A stretch of DNA of 11,554 nucleotides from Alphaproteobacteria bacterium (GTDB lineage: Bacteria; Pseudomonadota; Alphaproteobacteria; DAOWDM01), in NCBI GenBank assembly GCA_030639035.1, contig DAOWDM010000028.1, positions 1 through 11,554 of the forward strand, written 5' to 3'. Within the stretch, counting starts at the first letter, position 1; each line of letters opens with the position of its first letter. This document shows positions 1 to 5,871 of this stretch, one piece after another. The notes under the pieces were generated by a model, which was given only the letters and a program-made list of their open reading frames with translations, had not been told where the DNA came from and did no database searches. The translations under genes and the position numbers were made by a program.

Positions 1-587
1 AAAAGCCTAAAAACAAAAACTTTGAATTATTAATGCAGCAGGCAAAAGCTTTTTTAGCTGATGGAAAACCAGATTTTGCCAAAGCTTCTGCAAAACAGGC
101 AAGAAAATTTGGAACAAGTAATAAAGAACGAAAACAGGTGCAAAATTTTCTCACCGCACTAAACAAATGCAAAATAAAACGTCTTAAAGATTCATGGAAA
201 AAATTTGGTTTTTCATTCTATTTACAGCTTGTACCGTTTGCAGTGTTATTGACTGCCGTTTTATTTGCAGTTATTGATGTAAATAAGTTAAAAAGTTTTT
301 TACCCGAAAAAGAACCATCAATTTCAATTGATGGCTTTACAGAAGAATATTCTGTATTTGAACTGCCTTTTTCTGCTAAAGAAACGCCTTATCATACGGT
401 TAAAGACAAAACTGATATATATTACGGACCGAATATAAAGTATGATATTATGACTATTGTTGAAAAAAATGCTGTAGTTCATGTAACTGGAATAATTCCA
501 CAATCTTTGTGGGTGCGTGTAATGACATCAGATGGACAAGTTGGTTTTGTTAAGCATCGTCTTATCAAAAAAAAGCGTGAAGAGTAA
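1..587 (+). CDS. Membrane protein with C-terminal SH3b-like domain, 5'-truncated by window edge; paralogue of the next gene
   Basis: The reading frame is open to the left edge. The ATG at 33 is internal, because codons from position 3 onward (KPKNKNFELL) already align with RKPKTINSRLLL of the downstream gene, so the true start lies outside the window. The visible part has a basic helical segment (QAKAFLADGKPDFAKASAKQARKF), one membrane segment encoded at about 210-275 (FYLQLVPFAVLLTAVLFAVI) and a C-terminal SH3b-like domain at about 393-566 with the pattern YGPNIKYDIM...VTGI.P.SLWVRV...GQVGFV. All three parts match the neighbour in order and spacing, so the missing N-terminus probably carries a J-domain and a zinc motif as well; that is inference. 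SH3b domains often bind cell-wall peptides, which suggests an envelope role, but no function can be assigned. The stop codon lies 6 bases before the next start, so the two genes are probably co-transcribed. Confidence 0.8.
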   Translation, partial: KPKNKNFELLMQQAKAFLADGKPDFAKASAKQARKFGTSNKERKQVQNFLTALNKCKIKRLKDSWKKFGFSFYLQLVPFAVLLTAVLFAVIDVNKLKSFLPEKEPSISIDGFTEEYSVFELPFSAKETPYHTVKDKTDIYYGPNIKYDIMTIVEKNAVVHVTGIIPQSLWVRVMTSDGQVGFVKHRLIKKKREE

Positions 588-593
588 AAACAA

Positions 594-1673
594 ATGCTGC
601 CTCCGCAAAAAGATAGAAAAAACTATTACTCCATATTAGGGCTTAAAACTGACGCCACTCAAGGGCAGATTAAGACAGCTTACCGCAAAAAAGCCAAACA
701 ACTGCACCCTGACAGCAATTCTTACGCAGGTGCAGAAGATAAATTTATGCAGTTATCCGAGGCTTATCAAGTTTTAAGAAGTCCATTGCAACGCAATGCG
801 TATGATATTGATAAAAAACCGCAAAAGCCTTTGGGAAAGCTTCCCTTGCAAAATTGTTCATGGTGTAAAAAAGTTACGGCTCAGCCAAGGTTTGTGATTT
901 TTCGTGAGGTTGTATCTCATAATTTTCACTCAGAAGCCAAAGAAATCAGTGGCGTTTTTTGTAGTGATTGTGCTCAAAATGCAGCTATCCGAGCAAGTTT
1001 TAAAACTTGGGTTCTAGGTTGGTGGGGAATGCCGTTTGGATTTATACTGACTATTGCTACTTTATGGAGGAATCTTCTTGGCGGAAGAAAACCAAAGACA
1101 ATAAATTCCAGACTGCTTTTAAAACAAGCAAAAGCTTTTCAGTCTCAAGGGGAATTTGAACTCGCAAAAGCTACTGCCGAGCAAGCTAGAAAATATACCA
1201 AGTCGCCGTTTTATATTAATCAAATAAATAGCTTTAAAGCACCACTTAAAGGCAAAGAAACAAAAACACTTAAAAACAACTGGCGTTTTTTCAACAGGTC
1301 GTTTGCTGTGCAGTTAGCTCCCATTTTAATGATTGCAATAATTAGCGGTGCTTTTTCTTATGCTTTTAGAGACGATGAAATAAAAACTAAAAAATCTTTG
1401 GAAATCGTACGGCAAGAAGAAATAAAAGTTATTGCTTTGCCAGAAAACGGAGACAGCGAATTTATTTATCAAACAACGTCCGAATTTTTGCATGTCCGAA
1501 AAGGACCGTCTTTGCATTTTGGTATTATATCAACCTTGAAAAAGTACTCTAAAGTAAGGCTAACAGGTTTAGTTCCAAAAACCTCGTGGGTAAGAATAAA
1601 AACTAAAAATGGTTCTTCAGGTTTCGTCCTTTTCAAACATCTTGTGAAATCTAAATATGTAAAAAAAGACTAA
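594..1673 (+). CDS. J-domain membrane protein with zinc-type motif and SH3b-like domain
   Basis: This is a 359-residue protein. Residues 10-72 form a DnaJ J-domain (YYSILGL...AYRKKAKQLHPD) with the HPD motif at 38-40, which in this family stimulates the ATPase of DnaK-type Hsp70s. CxxC pairs at 88/91 and 123/126 suggest a zinc-binding fold. A membrane segment at about 138-162 contains GWWGMPFG followed by NLLGG, a module I recall from other bacterial J-domain and zinc-ribbon proteins. A basic, TPR-like helical stretch (174-200), a second membrane segment (237-258) and an SH3b-like domain (290-352; LHVRKGPS...SWVRI...SSGFV) complete it. With two full membrane crossings both ends would be cytosolic. 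The basic linker between them suggests the GWWG segment may instead be a hairpin, which would put SH3b in the periplasm; this is unresolved. The ATG at 594 has a weak upstream GAAGAG and lies just ahead of the J-domain. It is the paralogue of the truncated gene to its left. The domains are clear; the function is unknown. Confidence 0.88.
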   Translation: MLPPQKDRKNYYSILGLKTDATQGQIKTAYRKKAKQLHPDSNSYAGAEDKFMQLSEAYQVLRSPLQRNAYDIDKKPQKPLGKLPLQNCSWCKKVTAQPRFVIFREVVSHNFHSEAKEISGVFCSDCAQNAAIRASFKTWVLGWWGMPFGFILTIATLWRNLLGGRKPKTINSRLLLKQAKAFQSQGEFELAKATAEQARKYTKSPFYINQINSFKAPLKGKETKTLKNNWRFFNRSFAVQLAPILMIAIISGAFSYAFRDDEIKTKKSLEIVRQEEIKVIALPENGDSEFIYQTTSEFLHVRKGPSLHFGIISTLKKYSKVRLTGLVPKTSWVRIKTKNGSSGFVLFKHLVKSKYVKKD

Positions 1674-1701
1674 AGAAACTTTTTTGCTTCAGAAAACAAA
1701 C

Positions 1702-1730
1702 TTGACGTTTCTATATACTGTCTCTACTCT
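1702..1730 (+). promoter_or_regulatory. Putative sigma70-type promoter for the structured RNA
   Basis: TTGACG at 1702-1707 (five of six bases of the -35 consensus) is followed after exactly 17 bp by TACTCT at 1725-1730, a poor -10 that keeps the key A2 and T6. This predicts a transcript starting near 1737, just before the structured RNA and 28 bases or more beyond the stop of the J-domain gene. A better-looking TATACT at 1714-1719 is only 6 bp from the -35 and cannot pair with it. The call is sequence-based only. Confidence 0.45.
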
Positions 1731-1819
1731 TATATCCAGAGTATGGCAAAATCCATGCTTCGGGGCTTCAAAACTCCTTATACTAATCTCGGCTGGATAT
1801 GCAGCCGTGAAAACATTTC

Positions 1820-1955
1820 ATATCACCCTGATTTTGGTCGGGGTGATAGCAGTGTATGTTCAAGTTCTTCGGAGCTAAAGACTGCTGTGCCTTGTAGATT
1901 GGTAAGGTTTTTGAACACCCCGATCGCCGATTTTTCGGCGGTCGTTTTTATTTTT
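1820..1955 (+). ncRNA. c4: C4-like antisense RNA (phage P1/P7/P4 immunity-type), ending in an intrinsic terminator
   Basis: The core folds as a Y. The base stem is TGTTCAA 1857-1863 with TTGAACA 1911-1917. Arm one is 1864-1875, a stem closed by a C(UUCG)G tetraloop at 1867-1872. Arm two is CCTT 1890-1893 with AAGG 1904-1907. Upstream is a 12-pair hairpin at 1821-1848 (TATCACCC with GGGTGATA plus four inner pairs including G-U), and before that a 6-bp hairpin at 1790-1795/1802-1807. A terminator hairpin with a T-tract closes the unit at 1955. With the putative promoter the primary transcript would run from about 1737. C4 RNAs are small, Y-shaped phage antisense RNAs that silence a downstream gene on the same transcript by pairing near its ribosome binding site. 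The same DNA read in frame from 1743 gives SSELKTAVPCRLVRF and IADFSAVVFI, strings I recall from phage Ash/Icd-like annotated proteins, which overlap such RNAs. The family call rests on shape, arrangement and recall. Other structured leader RNAs cannot be fully excluded. Confidence 0.72.
1921..1955 (+). terminator. Intrinsic terminator at the end of the C4-like RNA
   Basis: CGATCGCCGA (1921-1930) pairs with TCGGCGGTCG (1935-1944) over 10 pairs, including one G-U, around a TTTT loop, followed by GTTTTTATTTTT. This is a strong rho-independent terminator lying 18 bases before the start codon of the next small ORF. Expression of that ORF from the upstream promoter would therefore need readthrough. 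The left arm overlaps a segment that can pair instead with 1836-1845, so termination may be conditional. Confidence 0.85.
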
Positions 1956-1972
1956 AAATTGGAGTGTTAACA

Positions 1973-2164
1973 ATGTCAGATAAAATCTTAAACAATCAAA
2001 CAAGTACAACTATTTCTTCTATGCCTGACCAGCTTGGACTAATTGCAGCACCTATAGAAGCTACAACAAAAATGTTAAATGCAGGGGTAGAAGCAGGAGC
2101 AAAAGATATACACCAAGCAGAAAATATTTATGCCTCAATGCTTCTTGCTGGAACAGAAAGATAA
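1973..2164 (+). CDS. Small hypothetical protein downstream of the C4-like RNA
   Basis: This ORF encodes 63 residues (MSDKILNNQT...YASMLLAGTER). The ATG at 1973 is preferred over an in-frame GTG at 1964 because GGAG at 1961-1964 sits 8 bases ahead of the ATG as a good ribosome binding site. The N-terminal third is polar and Ser/Thr/Asn-rich. The rest is a likely helical stretch rich in Ala (PIEATTKMLNAGVEAGAKDIHQAENIYASMLLAG). There is no signal peptide, membrane segment, cysteine or recognisable domain. In C4 systems the gene after the antisense RNA is the regulated target (ant in P1), so by position this ORF is the candidate target; that is inference. It ends 6 bp from the convergent cca stop codon with no terminator between them. 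I do not recognise the protein; the good ribosome binding site and the placement support it being real. Confidence 0.6.
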   Translation: MSDKILNNQTSTTISSMPDQLGLIAAPIEATTKMLNAGVEAGAKDIHQAENIYASMLLAGTER

Positions 2165-2170
2165 TAAGGC

Positions 2171-3364
2171 TTAAGCTGGTTCTGCCAGTCTTTCTAAAAG
2201 CTGCTCTCTGTCTGCTGTAAAGTCGTTTTCTATCCACCATTTTTCTAGTGATTTTAAGGCTTTTCCTATTTCTATTCCTTTTGTAATTCCAATTGCTTGT
2301 GCGTCTTTGCCTGATATTGGAAATATTGGAATCTGCCAAGCATCTGCTTTTTTCAGCATATCTTTCCACTTGTCATCAGTTCGATTCATTAATACAAGGT
2401 CTATAAACAGCTCTTTGCTGTTGTAATAAATAAATCGGTGCATGTCTTTTTCGGTTTCAGGATAAAAATCGGACGTTACAATTGCGATAAGCCTGTTTTT
2501 TTCTTTGTTGGAAAGCTTTAACCGCAAAGCAGTTTCTTTTATATCAGCCGAACCAAAAACCGCCGCAAGCCTCCGCAAAGCATCGGCTTCAAAATATGTA
2601 TTTTCAAGCTGAACCATTTGATTCAGTCGGTCAAAGTTTATTGCTTCTGGTAGAAAATGCTCAAGAATCCCATTTTTTTGCATAAGCAAAAGAACAGCTT
2701 TTGGGTCAGGAGCTTTTAAGATTTTAAAAAGCTCATCACGAATACGCTCCCCTGAAAGCTTTTTTAAGTTAAAAGCCTTTTCCCGACACACTTCTAAAGC
2801 CTCATCATCAAGCATAGAACGTCCATAATAAGCATAAAAACGGAAAAATCTCAGCAGTCTTAGTATGTCTTCTTCAAGACGCTTTTTCGGATTTCCTACA
2901 AAACGTATAACACCGTTTTTTAAATCTTCAAAAGAATCCAAAGGGTCATAAACCGTCCCGTCAAGGTCAGCAAAAAAAGTATTTATTGTTAAATCTCTGC
3001 GTTTTGCGTCCTCTGTCCAGCTTTTAGAAAAAGCAACTTCTGCATGTCTGCCGTCTGTTTTAATATCACTGCGAAGAGTTGTTATTTCAAAATATTTTTT
3101 CCCAATAACAGCTGTTACAGTTCCATGTTTAATACCTGTAGGAACGGCTCGGATTCCTGCCTTTTCAAGCAATTTTACAGTTTCTTCTGGCAAAGAATCT
3201 GTAGCAATATCTACATCACTCACAGCTAAATTCAGCAAAGCATTGCGAACACACCCTCCTACAAAACGAGCTACAGCTCCATCTGCTGTCAAAGCATTCA
3301 TAACCGCCACTGTTGCAGTGGATTTTATCCATTTTTGTTCAGTTATTTTAGTTACTGTTTTCAT
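2171..3364 (-). CDS. cca: CCA tRNA nucleotidyltransferase (class II)
   Basis: This 397-residue cytosolic enzyme adds or repairs the 3'-terminal CCA of tRNAs using CTP and ATP. All head motifs are visible: GGCVR at 36-40 and the metal-binding DVD at 50-52 (nucleotidyltransferase fold), RRDLTIN at 122-128 (sugar/nucleotide recognition), and EDILR at 165-169, the amino-acid template that selects C and A. RLLRFFRFYAYYG and the helical neck and body follow, with a C-terminal part typical of alphaproteobacterial CCA enzymes. The length fits the family. The start at 3364 has AAGG at 3371-3374, 6 bases upstream on the minus strand. Poly(A) polymerase shares this fold, but the motifs and the alphaproteobacterial context favour CCA addition. 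The gene is divergent from the DUF4159 operon and convergent with the small ORF. Confidence 0.93.
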   Translation of the reverse strand: MKTVTKITEQKWIKSTATVAVMNALTADGAVARFVGGCVRNALLNLAVSDVDIATDSLPEETVKLLEKAGIRAVPTGIKHGTVTAVIGKKYFEITTLRSDIKTDGRHAEVAFSKSWTEDAKRRDLTINTFFADLDGTVYDPLDSFEDLKNGVIRFVGNPKKRLEEDILRLLRFFRFYAYYGRSMLDDEALEVCREKAFNLKKLSGERIRDELFKILKAPDPKAVLLLMQKNGILEHFLPEAINFDRLNQMVQLENTYFEADALRRLAAVFGSADIKETALRLKLSNKEKNRLIAIVTSDFYPETEKDMHRFIYYNSKELFIDLVLMNRTDDKWKDMLKKADAWQIPIFPISGKDAQAIGITKGIEIGKALKSLEKWWIENDFTADREQLLERLAEPA

Positions 3365-3370
3365 AATGAA

Positions 3371-3432
3371 CCTTTAATCTTTTTATGGTATTTACTAAAA
3401 TAATGTTTTCTTTTCAACAAGGCTTTAATTAA
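3371..3432. promoter_or_regulatory. Divergent promoter region between cca and the DUF4159 operon
   Basis: The 68-bp gap must hold signals for both directions. Toward cca (minus strand) there is TTGAAA (plus-strand 3412-3417), a 17-bp spacer and a weak -10 TAAATA (3389-3394). Toward the plus-strand operon there is TAAAAT (3396-3401, five of six -10 bases) with only a poor -35, TTTAAT at 3373-3378, 17 bp away. The two would overlap, so polymerases could compete. Ribosome binding sites are AAGG at 3371-3374 for cca and AAGG at 3419-3422 for the plus-strand gene. No operator palindrome stands out. Confidence 0.4.
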
Positions 3433-5871
3433 ATGAGTGATTTATTATTTATATCACCTGTAATATTAAATGCCCTTTATTTTTTACCTCCATTGTGGCT
3501 TTTGCTAAGGTTTGCTCCTGTTAAAGAAGCTGAACGCAGGAAAAATGAAGACATTCCTATATTGTCTTTTGGTATTACAGCTCTTGATGGAGAACCGCCT
3601 TTAACTCCTGCATGGCTGACTCTTTTACGGCTGTTTATTGTTTCTTTGGTTATTGTAGGATTGTCTCGCCCTGTCAACATGACTGTTGAAACATACGGAA
3701 CAAAAACCCCTTTTATTCTAGTAATAGACAACGGACAAACCTCTGTCAAAGACTGGGAAAAACGCATTTCAACGGCTGTAAAATTAACCGATTATGCAAT
3801 AGCAAATAAACGTCCTGTTCTGTTGCTTCTTACCGCTGAAACTAGTGAAAAAACAGGGCTGATGAGTGCAAACAAAGCTCGTTCTGTGCTTTTATCAATT
3901 CAGCCGTCTGCTATGAAAACGAACAGAAATATTGCTTTAAAAACTTTTCAAGATATTGCTGATTCTGAAATATTTAACAATGGTGCAAATACAGTATGGA
4001 TAAGCGATGGTCTTGATAGCATTGATGATTCAACTGAAAATCTAATTGATAATTTAAGAAGATTCGGAAAACTTAAAATAATAACGGCAGAATCTATTGA
4101 AACAAAATTTATAGTAGATAGCAAACATATCAAAACAGCTTTAAAAAATCTTGGAGTAAAAACAAAAGCTTCACCTGCTTTATATGCTCCTGCACGCTTA
4201 TTGTTAAAACCTGAATGGAAACACAGCCGCCTTAAAATATCAGCTTTAAGGGCTGCGGATAGCAAAACTCCTGTTGAACGGCTGTGGTTTAAGGTTTTTG
4301 ACCGACACAATCATATAGTTCAGCATCATTATCTTGAATATGGTTTTGGCAAAGGCAAAGCAGAGGTCTTTCTTGACTTTCCACCAGAACTTGCCAAAGA
4401 CATCGCATGGATTGAGCTGGAAAATCACAACAAAATCAATCTCATACCTGAATACAATCAATTAAAAGTCGGATTAATCGGAAAACAAAGCGAAATACCT
4501 TTGCTTGACGGCGTATATTATATAAAGCAGGCTCTTGCTCCGTTTGCTGAAATATCTAACTATTATTTTGATGAGCAAAAGCTACAAATGATAGCCGTTG
4601 ACGGTACGGTTTCTTTTTCTGAAAGCGAAGAAATTGTTCTCGACAATTGGGTGAAAAAAGGCGGAGTTCTTGTGAATTTTGCAGGAGAAAACCTTAAAAA
4701 CAATTCTCTATTGCCTATAAAACTTCATAGCAATTTTCATATTTCTGCTGATACAGGCATAAAGGTTTCAGGAAAACTAAAAGAGCTTGCAACTCCTTTG
4801 AAAATTCATATTGAAAAAATACTTGTTGCAGAACCAGATTCTGTAGTTAATGCAGAAATATGGGCTAAACTTGACGATAAAACTCCTTTGGTTACAGCGA
4901 AAAAATCAGGAAAAGGCTGGCTGGTGCTGGTTCATGTAACAGCCTCGCCTGAATGGTCGGATTTGCCTTTATCTGGTTTTTATATGCAAATGATGAAACG
5001 CTTTCTTGAGGTAACTCCTAGAGATTCTTCTGTGTATTTAAATCTAAAACCATTGAAAATACCGTTTGGTGTTAAGCATAAAACATTTAACGATGTAAAA
5101 CAGCTTGTTGAATATAAACCATATTTGTTAATGCTGGCTTTTATACTTACAGCTTTAGATTTGTTTGTTTCGTTTTCTATGTATAAAGTCCCTGTATCTT
5201 TTAAAAAAGCCATCATATTGTTTGGTTTTATATTTTCAATGCTTCCTGCAAATGTGCAGGCATATGAAGTCAAATTAATGCAGGAAAATAGAATTGGGTA
5301 CATTCAAACAGGAAATAATCAAATAGATAAAGCAAGCTATGCAGGTCTTGCAAACCTTAGCAAAGCTGTGTCTATGTACACAAAAATAGAAATAAAACCG
5401 CCTGCAGCCATTGATATCGAAACTGATTCTATGTTGCTTTTTCCTGTTGTTTACTGGCATTTGACAGGAAAAGCCTTAAGTCCTGTACTGAAAGGCAAAA
5501 TAAAAAGATACGTTAAAAAAGGCGGAATAATTCTTTTTAATATCTCAGAACAAGAAAACGTATTCACTCACAAAGCCTTAGAGAAGCTGATTGATGGGAT
5601 AGAAAAAACTCATTGGGAAAAAATTTCATCAAAGCATCTACTGTTAAAAACTTTTTATAAGTTCGAGAGCTTTCCAGACTATTATACGAAAGGAAATATA
5701 TGGGCTTCAACGGTTGGTGTGAATAAGGTTTCGTTTCTTGTCGCAAATAGTAATCTGACAGAAATATGGGCAAAAACTCCTATAAATAAAAAACAGACCT
5801 TCGGTTTTGGTATAAATCTGATGATATATGCTGTTGCAGGCGATTATTTTGCAAGTGGAATGAATCCATGA
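3433..5871 (+). CDS. BatA N-terminal / DUF4159 membrane protein
   Basis: This 812-residue protein begins with a BatA-like (aerotolerance regulator N-terminal) region: membrane segment 7-28, a short linker, then TPAWLTLLRL and membrane segment 60-77. A von Willebrand A-like stretch follows (FILVIDNGQTS at 94-104), but its MIDAS is degenerate: DNGQT replaces DxSxS. A long middle part contains a segment (VSFSESEEIVLDNWVKKGGVLVNFAGENL) like the amidotransferase-type folds of this family. Two further hydrophobic segments lie at about 564-583 and 591-610, and from about residue 611 comes a DUF4159 domain (NRIGYIQTGN...YAGLANLSKAV...MLLFPVVYW...KGGIILFN). In alphaproteobacteria such proteins usually sit with MoxR ATPase and DUF58 genes in an operon of unknown, probably envelope-related function. 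Here neither is adjacent. The ATG at 3433 has AAGG 10 bases upstream. The stop overlaps the next start (ATGATGA), pointing to translational coupling. Confidence 0.87.
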   Translation: MSDLLFISPVILNALYFLPPLWLLLRFAPVKEAERRKNEDIPILSFGITALDGEPPLTPAWLTLLRLFIVSLVIVGLSRPVNMTVETYGTKTPFILVIDNGQTSVKDWEKRISTAVKLTDYAIANKRPVLLLLTAETSEKTGLMSANKARSVLLSIQPSAMKTNRNIALKTFQDIADSEIFNNGANTVWISDGLDSIDDSTENLIDNLRRFGKLKIITAESIETKFIVDSKHIKTALKNLGVKTKASPALYAPARLLLKPEWKHSRLKISALRAADSKTPVERLWFKVFDRHNHIVQHHYLEYGFGKGKAEVFLDFPPELAKDIAWIELENHNKINLIPEYNQLKVGLIGKQSEIPLLDGVYYIKQALAPFAEISNYYFDEQKLQMIAVDGTVSFSESEEIVLDNWVKKGGVLVNFAGENLKNNSLLPIKLHSNFHISADTGIKVSGKLKELATPLKIHIEKILVAEPDSVVNAEIWAKLDDKTPLVTAKKSGKGWLVLVHVTASPEWSDLPLSGFYMQMMKRFLEVTPRDSSVYLNLKPLKIPFGVKHKTFNDVKQLVEYKPYLLMLAFILTALDLFVSFSMYKVPVSFKKAIILFGFIFSMLPANVQAYEVKLMQENRIGYIQTGNNQIDKASYAGLANLSKAVSMYTKIEIKPPAAIDIETDSMLLFPVVYWHLTGKALSPVLKGKIKRYVKKGGIILFNISEQENVFTHKALEKLIDGIEKTHWEKISSKHLLLKTFYKFESFPDYYTKGNIWASTVGVNKVSFLVANSNLTEIWAKTPINKKQTFGFGINLMIYAVAGDYFASGMNP

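Noticed and set aside
33..35. ATG at 33 as the start of the first gene
   Set aside because: The frame is open to the left edge and the residues before it align with the downstream paralogue, so it is internal.
1674..1700. Terminator after the J-domain gene
   Set aside because: Only an A-run and a T-run flank a short spacer here; there is no GC stem.
1684..1878. Small plus-strand ORF of 64 residues with no clear start context
   Set aside because: It has no ribosome binding site, crosses the putative promoter and the RNA hairpins, and looks like a chance frame.
1740..1955. 6S RNA, SRP RNA, tmRNA or a metabolite riboswitch as the identity of the structured RNA
   Set aside because: I see no long 6S-like bulged rod, no SRP GGAA/GCA apical pattern and no tmRNA tRNA-like ends. 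The Y-fold and downstream layout fit C4 better.
1964..1966. GTG at 1964 as the start of the small ORF
   Set aside because: It overlaps the GGAG that serves the ATG at 1973 and has no ribosome binding site of its own.
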